From Arcticibacterium sp047623945 (GTDB taxonomy: Bacteria; Bacteroidota; Bacteroidia; Cytophagales; Spirosomataceae), in NCBI GenBank assembly GCA_047623945.1, contig JBLHOT010000059.1, positions 1 through 22,400 on the forward strand: a DNA stretch of 22,400 bases, in the 5' to 3' direction. Below are positions 7,588 through 14,307 of the stretch, one piece after another. The notes beneath the pieces are model-generated. The model saw only the letters and a list, made by a program, of their open reading frames with translations. It ran no database searches and was not told the origin of the DNA. Position 1 is the first letter of the stretch; each line of letters begins with the position of its first letter. Made by a program: the position numbers and the translations under genes.

Positions 7588-9381
7588 ATGAAAGCTATAC
7601 AGATTAAATTCAGTTTTTTATCATTACTCATTATCCTTTTTATTTTTCAATCTTGTTCCCTAGAAAAGGAAGCTGAGCCTGCACCTGTGGTAGGGCCTAC
7701 TATTGGAAATTTGCAAACCGGAAATACCAAATCTCTTGGGAGTTTTACAATTGGTTCTGGAAACCAAAAAACTATTGGCTCGGTAGGGGCAGAAGTAGAC
7801 TTAGAAGGTATGCAGATAAGCCAAGAAGGTAGCAGCAATTCATCGCTGAATATATCAGCTACACCAATAGAAGGTCATACTTTTGGTTCCTTAATTACAC
7901 CCATAAGCCCGCTAATTAGCATTCATGTAAGTAATGAGGCGGATGAATTTGAAACACTTTATAAAGTTGTCATACCCATATCAGAGCGTGTGGATGATGA
8001 TGAATTTATGATGGCTTTTTACTATAACGCTACCACAGGAAAACTAGAAGGAATTCCTACCGTGGCTTATGAAAGCAATCAATTGACCATTGCTACTACT
8101 CACTTTAGCGACTTTTTCCTTACTAAAGTGAAACTGGCATTTCTTCCGGATAAAATAAATACGGGTTTCAAACCGGAAGTAGATGGCTGGCCTTACACAA
8201 ACTATGGCACCTATTATAATCCGAACGGAATATGTGCAGGTATGGCTTTAACCGCTATGCACGTTTATGCAAATCATGGAGGGAACTTATATACCAAAGC
8301 AGATAATGATCTTTATCCAGAAAATCCTACACCACAATTTGGATATGATGATGTTCATGGAATCATATATGGCGATTTTGGTCAAGATATATATGTGAAA
8401 ATGTTTTATGCCTGGCATGCTGATTTATGGCTAAAAGGTATAGATGATGCTATTACTTATCGTTGTTTTGCATACAGCATGAGTGTGACTGGTGAGCCGC
8501 AATATATAGCGGTACGTGGAAAAACATTGAAAGGCGGACATGCGATGGTGGCCTACGCTATTGATGAACACCAGATTTTCGTTTATGACCCTAATTTCCC
8601 TGCTCGCGGTGATAGAATCGTCAATTTCAGGGGCAATACATCCGGTACTTTTGACCCCTATTTTAGTGGCAACGATGCAGAAGAAATTGCAAACGGCAAT
8701 GGAGTGAATTATGATTTGATTACCTATGCCTCCAAATCTGCTTTAATTTCAACGGCTAGTTTAGAAAATGGCTATCAACATTATATGTCGCATGATTTAT
8801 ATGAAAATTCCTTCGCCGTAAATGACTTGGAGTTGGTACTTAAGAATGCTAAGGGTATAGAGGTTGCTCGTTCGACCTCCCCAGACATGATATGTTCTGA
8901 AAAAAAGGTGTATTTAAAGTATAATAGTGAATTAACGGGGATTACAGAAGGTGCAATTTTTTACAATGAAAAGTTTGAGCGTTTAGGGACAACAGAAGCC
9001 ATAACTTTAGACGAAAAGAATGAAACCATAATCGGGGTTTATAATCTTGGTAAAAAGAGTGGTACCACTGCATGGGATTGGCTTGGTTTTAAATGGTTCT
9101 TTGTAAAGTTTAGCAATTTGGATCCTAATTTATTTGGTGTTTGGACCTTTTTTGATGGTGAACACAATAACTCTTGGACGTTCAAGGATAATGGAGAAGC
9201 TATCCAAGAAATACGTGGAATAGAGCGTAGTTGGAACTGGATTATTGAACAAGGTGATTTGAAATTATTTTTCGAAAATGGTACTCCTGCATTTTTTACT
9301 TATAAAATAGAAGATGGTAAATTATATATATGGGTAGAAAGCTTAGAGGTTTGGGGTGTTCCGTTTACCAAAACTGGCTGA
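7588..9381 (+). CDS. Lipoprotein with possible Cys-His-Asp protease-like domain and lipocalin-like tail
   Basis: 597 residues; no named family was recognised. The N-terminus is a lipoprotein signal with lipobox ending QSC (Cys23), so it is anchored in a membrane. Residues ~85-180 resemble ZU5/GAIN-type beta domains (FYYNATTGKLEGIP, then TTHFSDF at 170-176). Residues ~205-345 have GICAGMA with Cys216, LKGGHAMVAYA with His318, and FVYDPN with Asp334. That order fits a papain-like or C39-like fold, but activity is only inferred. The last ~90 residues (LFGVWTFFDG, WTFKDNGEA, KIEDGKLYIW) look like a lipocalin-like domain. It is the only gene between the glycoside hydrolase and that enzyme's decayed tail copy, which may mean it was inserted there. 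Confidence 0.7.
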   Translation: MKAIQIKFSFLSLLIILFIFQSCSLEKEAEPAPVVGPTIGNLQTGNTKSLGSFTIGSGNQKTIGSVGAEVDLEGMQISQEGSSNSSLNISATPIEGHTFGSLITPISPLISIHVSNEADEFETLYKVVIPISERVDDDEFMMAFYYNATTGKLEGIPTVAYESNQLTIATTHFSDFFLTKVKLAFLPDKINTGFKPEVDGWPYTNYGTYYNPNGICAGMALTAMHVYANHGGNLYTKADNDLYPENPTPQFGYDDVHGIIYGDFGQDIYVKMFYAWHADLWLKGIDDAITYRCFAYSMSVTGEPQYIAVRGKTLKGGHAMVAYAIDEHQIFVYDPNFPARGDRIVNFRGNTSGTFDPYFSGNDAEEIANGNGVNYDLITYASKSALISTASLENGYQHYMSHDLYENSFAVNDLELVLKNAKGIEVARSTSPDMICSEKKVYLKYNSELTGITEGAIFYNEKFERLGTTEAITLDEKNETIIGVYNLGKKSGTTAWDWLGFKWFFVKFSNLDPNLFGVWTFFDGEHNNSWTFKDNGEAIQEIRGIERSWNWIIEQGDLKLFFENGTPAFFTYKIEDGKLYIWVESLEVWGVPFTKTG

Positions 9382-9428
9382 TGTCGCGTTCCAAAAAAAC
9401 GTAAAACTACCGTCTTATGATTCTGTAC

Positions 9429-9537
9429 TTACAGATACCACTTGGCCAAGGACTAGAAGTTACTAAATCCAGACTACTCTATTGACTTTGAGATACAGAT
9501 GACTGCCAATGGTTATGTTTGGATCCTGATAGAGTGA
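9429..9537 (+). pseudogene. Decayed copy of the glycoside hydrolase C-terminus
   Basis: Codons 9457-9534 read KLLNPDYSIDFEIQMTANGY then VWILIE and a stop, matching the end of the enzyme at 5165-7309 (NRDYSIDYEVRIPANGYVWI and on). The last stretch, 9503-9538, is identical over 36 bases to 7275-7310, including the stop codon. Just upstream, 9429-9461 reads LQIPLGQGLEV in another frame, like NIPLYYTGL of the intact gene, so a frameshift and a deletion lie between. This is a relic of a tandem paralogue. Confidence 0.75.
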
Positions 9538-9584
9538 GGGTTTTATTCTTATTGGTATTACAAGCTAATATTCGGCCAATTGTT

Positions 9585-9592
9585 TATCTTTG
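9585..9592 (+). promoter_or_regulatory. Candidate -7 box of the membrane protein gene
   Basis: TATCTTTG matches TAnnTTTG exactly, 22 bp before the ATG at 9615. No well-spaced TTG -33 box was found. Confidence 0.4.
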
Positions 9593-9614
9593 AATACATC
9601 AGTGCTAGATTAAA

Positions 9615-10619
9615 ATGACTGCTAAAACGAGCTCAAATCACGCCTATTATAGAATTTTAGTACCTGTCGTTTTTTTAGCTCTTTTGGCCTATGTAGCCAG
9701 CTCGATTACCTTCCCTGAAACTAGTATAGACTTCTCGCTGGCACTTACAGCAGATTTGATATTTACCACACCGCTGGTCTATTTCTTGGCTATTAGAAAA
9801 ACTCAAATACCAAAACTGACAGTAGTCCCTGTTTTTATTTTAGGCATTGTAGTAGGCACTCTATTTCTCCCAAAGGAACAGCAGACATACCTAGGCCTTG
9901 TAAAAACGTGGGTGCTTCCTGTGATAGAATTGACCGTAATCACTTTTGTATTTTTAAAGTTTAGGGCCCTAAGAAAGCCCGTACGGGCTGACACAGGTTC
10001 TGGAGTAGATTTCTATACTTCTTTAAAAGCTGCCTCTACCGAAATACTTCCAAAAAGAATAGCCGTCTTTTTTGCCACCGAATTAGCCGTCTTTTATTAT
10101 GCCATCTTTAAGTGGCGTGTCCCTAAGTTAAAATCAAACGAATTTACGAACTATAAAGAAACGGGTACCAGAGCCCTTCTGTACGCTTTAGTGGGTGTGG
10201 TACTCATTGAGACCACCGTAGGGCATATCCTGATAAGTAGATGGAGTCCTACTGCTGCTTGGATATTGACCGTGCTCAGTATTTACACGGGTTTTCAGGT
10301 TTTGGGTTTTGTAAAGTCTTTCAGCCACAGACCCATTAGCGTAAATAAAGAACTATTGAAACTTCGGTACGGACTTTTGGCCGAGGCCGATATTCCTCTG
10401 GATAACATTGTCCATTTAGAGTCTTTATCTTGGAAATCTGAATTGGAAGAAGGCGTCACTTCCTTTTCTCCTTTAGGGGACCTAGACGGTCAAAACCTTG
10501 TGCTCCACTTAAAGGCTCCTCAAAGCATTACTGGATTTTATGGAAAAACTAAAATGACACAAAAGTTAGCCATTCATGTAGATCAGAAGCAGGAGTTTTT
10601 AGCAACCATTATCACTTAG
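9615..10619 (+). CDS. Conserved integral membrane protein of unknown function
   Basis: 334 residues. Hydrophobic segments are visible at about 14-32, 42-58, 68-85, 98-115, 150-166, 186-207 and 217-235, so about six to seven membrane helices. The C-terminal ~90 residues are soluble (LLAEADIPLDNIVHLESLSW, LKAPQSITGFYG) and look like a small beta-rich domain facing the cytoplasm. No catalytic motif was seen and the family was not recognised. Its 3' end overlaps the convergent lipoprotein hydrolase gene by 8 bp, so the two transcripts can pair. Confidence 0.7.
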   Translation: MTAKTSSNHAYYRILVPVVFLALLAYVASSITFPETSIDFSLALTADLIFTTPLVYFLAIRKTQIPKLTVVPVFILGIVVGTLFLPKEQQTYLGLVKTWVLPVIELTVITFVFLKFRALRKPVRADTGSGVDFYTSLKAASTEILPKRIAVFFATELAVFYYAIFKWRVPKLKSNEFTNYKETGTRALLYALVGVVLIETTVGHILISRWSPTAAWILTVLSIYTGFQVLGFVKSFSHRPISVNKELLKLRYGLLAEADIPLDNIVHLESLSWKSELEEGVTSFSPLGDLDGQNLVLHLKAPQSITGFYGKTKMTQKLAIHVDQKQEFLATIIT

Positions 10620-11322
10620 CGACAAAGGAAAAACACTCCGCTATTTCATTTGGATAGCCGGTAGAAAACATTTGCCCGTGGTCAAAGCCTTCAAGCTCAA
10701 TAAACTTCATATCCAGACCAAGTTTTAATAAACCTTGATACAAGGACACATTAGAGTCATAAACAAAATCTACCGTGCCACTACAAAAACATATTTTCAC
10801 TTGAGGTGGAGAAGTAGAGCTTAGAAAGCTATTGGTAGTTCTCCCAGCTGCCAAAAGTACCAAGCCGTCAATTTTATCTCCAAGCCTCTGAGCTTCCACA
10901 AAAGCATCTGATCCACCTGCAGAGTAACCTACCAAATATTTGGGCACCTCTTTTATCGTTTCCAAAGCAAGGATACTATTAATCATGAGAGAATACTGAT
11001 AAGAATTCTCAATCCAAGTAGGGCTAATAACGAGTGCATCTAAAGAATCTGCCACATGCCTTATCAATCCTCTCATGAGCGAAGCCGTACCGCTAGTGGG
11101 AGGGAAACCCAAAATGAAATTATCAAATTCTCGAGAATTATTAGGAGCATAGATTGCTAATCTTGTTTCCCCAAAGTCTACAAACGAGTAGCCGGAGTCT
11201 GGGGCAATCTGCGATGGATAATTGATAATCTTTCCATTTCTTTTATTTGGCACTTCTTTTTCACAAGCCCAAAATGAGCATGCCAAAACGAGTAGAAAAA
11301 GATATTTAATCGTTGATTTCAA
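10612..11322 (-). CDS. Lipoprotein alpha/beta hydrolase, TTG start
   Basis: 236-residue membrane-anchored hydrolase. The lipoprotein signal MKSTIKYLFLLVLACSFWAC ends in the lipobox Cys20. The nucleophile elbow VGYSAGG gives Ser134; Asp185 (SGTVDFVY) and His215 (GFDHGQ) complete a likely triad, as in esterases of the PHB depolymerase or feruloyl esterase kind. The substrate is unknown. The start codon is TTG at 11322: no ATG is nearby, and this start gives a complete signal peptide. Only one base separates it from the PhoH stop codon (TAAcTTG), so translation is probably coupled to phoH. Confidence 0.75.
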   Translation of the reverse strand: MKSTIKYLFLLVLACSFWACEKEVPNKRNGKIINYPSQIAPDSGYSFVDFGETRLAIYAPNNSREFDNFILGFPPTSGTASLMRGLIRHVADSLDALVISPTWIENSYQYSLMINSILALETIKEVPKYLVGYSAGGSDAFVEAQRLGDKIDGLVLLAAGRTTNSFLSSTSPPQVKICFCSGTVDFVYDSNVSLYQGLLKLGLDMKFIELEGFDHGQMFSTGYPNEIAECFSFVAK

Positions 11323-11323
11323 G

Positions 11324-12655
11324 TTATAAAAGTTCGTTAGCCAAATTGGCTAATTCTGAACGCTCCCCTTTCTCTAGTTTAATGTGCGAAAAAAGAGCTT
11401 GGCCTTTCATTTTATCTATTAAATAAGCCAAACCATTAGAGTGTTCATCCATATATGGCGTATCTATTTGGGCTATATCTCCTGTAAAAACAATCTTAGT
11501 CCCCTCTCCTGCCCTCGTAATAATGGTTTTTATCTCATGAGGTGTTAGATTTTGGGCCTCGTCCACAATGAACATAACATTTGATAAACTCCTTCCTCTA
11601 ATAAAGGCCAAAGCCGTTATAGAAAGCTTGCCATTCTCCTGTAATTCGTCCAGAATCTTACTTTTCTTCTCGGTTTCTTTAAACTGAGCCTTGATAAATT
11701 TAAGGTTATCAAATAGTGGCTGCATGTAAGGTGAAACCTTTTCTTCTGCACCTCCAGGAAGAAAACCAATATCACGATTTGACAATGGAATGATGGGCCT
11801 AGCCAATATGATTTGGTGATATTTATTCCGCTGCTCTAAGGCTGCCGCCAAAGCTAAAAGTGTTTTCCCGGTTCCAGCAACACCCTGAATAGCCACCAGT
11901 TTTATCTCATCATTTAAAAGCGAATCTAAGGCAAAGGACTGCTCGGTATTTCTTGGTTTTATGCCATAAGCAAATTGCTTCTCTACTCGGTGAAGCATAT
12001 CTGTGGGTTCATCATACCTTACCAAAACTGCTTCTGTACCATTTCTTAAAGTATAATAACCATTTGCCTGTTTGGCATCGCCTAAAATACCTCCTTCTTT
12101 GACAACTCCTTTCACATAAATATTATGAATAATTTCAGAGTCTAAATTTTCAAAGGCTCGGTAGCCGGCAGAAACTTTTGTCAAATCTGTGACCTTCCCT
12201 GTAAGGTAGTCCTCTGCCCATAAACCTATAGCCTTGGCCTTTATCCTAAGGTTAATGTCTTTTGTAACGAGGATCACCTTAGCCATTTTATGCTCTAGCT
12301 GAAGCGAAAGAGCAGCATTGATAATGCGATGGTCGTTTTTATCTGATCCAAAAACGGCGATAGCATCTAACTCTAAATGCTCGGTTTTCATCACGATACT
12401 TAGTTTCCCTTTTTTGGGCCCAATAGACACCCAATCTTCATAACCATTATCCCCTGAAAGTTTATCTAAAAAGCGAATGACCGCTCTAGCTTCAAAGTTA
12501 TTAGTGTCATTTCCAATTTTAAAGTTATCCAATTCTTCTAAAACAGTTATCGGAATAGCGACATCATTATCTTCAAAATGACGTATAGCGTTATGGTCAA
12601 ATAAAAGTACGGAGGTGTCTAAAACGAAAATTTTCTTTGTTGATTTTTTTACCAT
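11324..12655 (-). CDS. phoH: PIN-PhoH fusion ATPase (PhoH2-type)
   Basis: 443 residues. The N-terminal PIN nuclease domain (about 8-150) has its acidic residues Asp13 (VLDTSVLL), Glu40/41, Asp108 (KNDHRI) and Asp133 (TKDINLR). The C-terminal PhoH ATPase (about 235-443) has Walker A GVAGTGKT (258-265), Walker B FIVDEAQ (362-368) and the sensor-like FTGDIAQ (390-396). Proteins of this build are reported to unwind and cut RNA, so a cytoplasmic role in RNA turnover is likely. Length and domain order are normal for the family. It is co-directional with, and one base from, the lipoprotein hydrolase downstream. No antitoxin-like ORF precedes it, unlike mycobacterial phoH2. Confidence 0.9.
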   Translation of the reverse strand: MVKKSTKKIFVLDTSVLLFDHNAIRHFEDNDVAIPITVLEELDNFKIGNDTNNFEARAVIRFLDKLSGDNGYEDWVSIGPKKGKLSIVMKTEHLELDAIAVFGSDKNDHRIINAALSLQLEHKMAKVILVTKDINLRIKAKAIGLWAEDYLTGKVTDLTKVSAGYRAFENLDSEIIHNIYVKGVVKEGGILGDAKQANGYYTLRNGTEAVLVRYDEPTDMLHRVEKQFAYGIKPRNTEQSFALDSLLNDEIKLVAIQGVAGTGKTLLALAAALEQRNKYHQIILARPIIPLSNRDIGFLPGGAEEKVSPYMQPLFDNLKFIKAQFKETEKKSKILDELQENGKLSITALAFIRGRSLSNVMFIVDEAQNLTPHEIKTIITRAGEGTKIVFTGDIAQIDTPYMDEHSNGLAYLIDKMKGQALFSHIKLEKGERSELANLANELL

Positions 12656-12813
12656 TAGTCAGTGGCTTTTCTCTGAAGTCTTAAAAGTTAAATTAGTACA
12701 AAAGCGATGGATTCGACAATATCAGAACGAATAATTCACGAAAAATAGGATATTCGAGTCTCCTTAATTTATTCCGACGACAAGCATGAACTTTAAGTGC
12801 CTCTTCGGGGGTT

Positions 12814-12821
12814 TATATTTG
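12814..12821 (+). promoter_or_regulatory. -7 box almost touching the lipoprotein start codon
   Basis: TATATTTG matches TAnnTTTG exactly and ends 4 bp before the ATG at 12825. If used, transcription would begin at about the start codon, giving a leaderless mRNA. It also argues against the more distant ATG at 12786. Confidence 0.4.
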
Positions 12822-12824
12822 CGT

Positions 12825-13370
12825 ATGAAAAACATCTTAGCGTGCCTCTTTCTTCTCTCCATTATGTCTTGTAATTCGTCTGAAAACGAAAACCAAGAAA
12901 AAGTCTTTTTTGACTTGGCACAATTTATTGATACCGAAATAGCCCATCTAGAATCTAATAATGTGAGCGTCCTCAAGACCGTTTATATTAATGAAGAAAA
13001 AGAGACGATAACGATAAATGACTTAGACTGGAAAAAAGAGCTGGACATCATTAGACAGTCTGACCTCAATAAGGCGGCCTTCAGATTGAGCTATGATAAA
13101 GATAGCTCTGTTTCTCAAATAGCGTACACCCTTAAGCCTTCTGAGAAGTTGCCAATTGTCTCTTTAAGAATTCTGAAAAATGATGCAGGTGAAATAACAC
13201 AGATTCGCTCCGATCACAAATCTGACAATTACCTATATTCTTCTAGCAAAACGGCCATAGCTGATTTTAAAAATGGACATTTAAGCCATTACAATATCAA
13301 AGGCACCCAAGAGCTTTTTGTAGGCAGTGAAAAAGTTTTTGAGATAGATGGTGAGGTGCTTAAGCCTTAA
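12825..13370 (+). CDS. Small putative lipoprotein, unknown function
   Basis: 181 residues from the ATG at 12825. An in-frame ATG at 12786 would add 13 residues ahead of the signal, so the later start is preferred. MKNILACLFLLSIMSC is a lipoprotein signal with Cys16 as the lipidated residue, followed by a polar, acidic linker (NSSENENQEK). The rest has an alternating alpha/beta pattern without recognisable motifs; phrases such as KNDAGEITQIRSDHKSDN recall the small lipoproteins common in Bacteroidota. It is divergent from phoH across about 170 bp. Confidence 0.7.
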   Translation: MKNILACLFLLSIMSCNSSENENQEKVFFDLAQFIDTEIAHLESNNVSVLKTVYINEEKETITINDLDWKKELDIIRQSDLNKAAFRLSYDKDSSVSQIAYTLKPSEKLPIVSLRILKNDAGEITQIRSDHKSDNYLYSSSKTAIADFKNGHLSHYNIKGTQELFVGSEKVFEIDGEVLKP

Positions 13371-13550
13371 TTAGGAGTGTTCTGTTCAGATAGGCAAAGC
13401 TTGGATTATTTAAAAAATAGGTCACGCAAAAAACGCGTCAGAAAATTGTCTACGGATTAGAAAAATGATACCGCCGTTTTTAAATAGAATAATCAGATCT
13501 CTCATTCCTCTTCTAATGAACGGCAAAATGGTTTTCCATTAAATATAGCC

Positions 13551-13762
13551 TTAGAACCTGAGTTCGATGCAAGAACAGCCTTTGAAGCTCCCGAGGAGCG
13601 ATATATATATTGCGAGGGATAAAACTCCTCGCAAATGTGTTAGAAAGTGCTCTAGTTTGGCGGAATTTGGGTCTATAAAACCAAAATCGTGACAAACTTA
13701 TCATTGAAGGTGTTTAAGGTTAGTGATTTAACTAGTTTCCTTATGTCGAACTCAGGTTTAGA
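13551..13762. mobile_element. MITE-like element with terminal inverted repeats and 5-bp target duplication
   Basis: The element spans 13556-13757 (202 bp). Its ends are perfect 12-bp inverted repeats, ACCTGAGTTCGA (13556-13567) and TCGAACTCAGGT (13746-13757). It is flanked by the direct repeat TTAGA at 13551-13555 and 13758-13762, as expected for a transposition target duplication. No transposase frame fits inside, so it must be moved by an enzyme encoded elsewhere. Internal hairpins are GCTCC-cga-GGAGC (13587-13599) and TTGCGAGG/CCTCGCAA (13610-13634). The ends remind me of those of insertion sequences in Cytophagales, but I cannot name the family. Confidence 0.75.
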
Positions 13763-13804
13763 GATGAACTTCTAACCTTTCTGGTCTGGCTTTCAATAGA
13801 CTTA

Positions 13805-13953
13805 GGGCAGTCCTTAGTTTAATTATTTATTGCCCTTAGCCGTGCTTTGGGCACGACCTCTTCGTAAAAAACTCGGTCAGTATGATAACCGTTCCATAGG
13901 AACGCTATGTGATGCTAGTCTGTACGTCGCCATTGAAGATTACATTGCGTACA
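13805..13953. other. Hairpin-rich non-coding block
   Basis: Four dyads occur in 150 bp: GGGCA/TGCCC (13805-13835), CGTGC-TTTGG-GCACG (13841-13855), CGTTCC-ata-GGAACG (13890-13904) and TGTACG/CGTACA around a 21-nt loop (13921-13953). There is no coding pattern. It may be a small structured RNA or the remains of a mobile element. Confidence 0.35.
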
Positions 13954-14062
13954 TTCGGAACGAAAGACCACGGAAACCTTAACTTTTTTATGGATATATT
14001 GTCCCTAATGAGACAAAATTTGTGACACCTAGCCACCCCTCATAATTATCCTTTGAGTGGGG

Positions 14063-14166
14063 AAACCACCACAAATGGGACGTTTTTTAACTATTCTAGC
14101 TAGCCTAAAAAACTTTAGCTATCCAAGTGGTCGGCGAGACTTCCCTACGAGGCGTCCCGCCCAACC
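14063..14166. repeat. Tandem repeat copy A near the clpB 3' end
   Basis: About 104 bp, homologous to 14195-14302 with a period of about 132 bp. Shared parts are AAACCACC, a TGGGA core, TTAACTATTCTA, CCTAAAAAACT, TAGCTATCCAAGTG, GGCGAGACTTCCCTACGAG and CGCCC. It contains a hairpin, GGCG-a-GAC/GTC-c-CGCC, with one mismatch. The terminator stem present in copy B is degraded here. Confidence 0.75.
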
Positions 14167-14190
14167 ATAAAACCTTTGGCCATAGCACAC

Positions 14191-14216
14191 AAAAAAAACC
14201 ACCCCACCTGGGATGG
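14191..14216 (-). terminator. Intrinsic terminator of clpB
   Basis: On the minus strand the stem CCATCCC-AGGT-GGGGTGG (7 bp with one wobble) is followed directly by eight T. This is a classical rho-independent terminator, about 90 bp past the clpB stop at 14308. Confidence 0.85.
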
Positions 14217-14302
14217 CCTTTAACTATTCTACCCTAACCTAAAAAACTTTTAGCTATCCAAGTGTTTGGCGAGACTTCCCTACGAGGCGTTTCGCCCTAA
14301 CC
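14195..14302. repeat. Tandem repeat copy B adjoining the clpB stop codon
   Basis: Second copy of the repeat at 14063-14166. Its hairpin arms, GGCGAGAC/GTTTCGCC, pair over all 8 positions with one G-T wobble, while copy A has changes in the same arm that keep most of the stem. That pattern fits selection for structure. Copy B ends 5 bp from the clpB stop. Confidence 0.75.
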
Positions 14303-14307
14303 TAAGC

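Larger units (their letters stand above)
13371..14307. other. Long gene-poor region between a lipoprotein gene and clpB
   Basis: 937 bp without a supported gene. It holds the MITE-like element (13551-13762), a hairpin-rich block (13805-13953) and two tandem repeats with the clpB terminator (14063-14302), each listed separately. 13371-13550 shows nothing recognisable. A minus-strand ORF at 13513-13704 lies across the MITE-like element and is not believed. An ATG-less open frame at about 13825-13989 (ending YIAYIRNERPRKP) does not resemble any protein known to me. Confidence 0.6.

Noticed and set aside
13513..13704. Minus-strand ORF of 63 codons
   Set aside because: It lies almost wholly inside the MITE-like element and across its hairpins; its product is unlike any known protein.
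13825..13989. ATG-less open frame, possible transposase C-terminus remnant
   Set aside because: Only about 54 codons, no start codon, and no transposase motif such as a DDE residue context could be identified.
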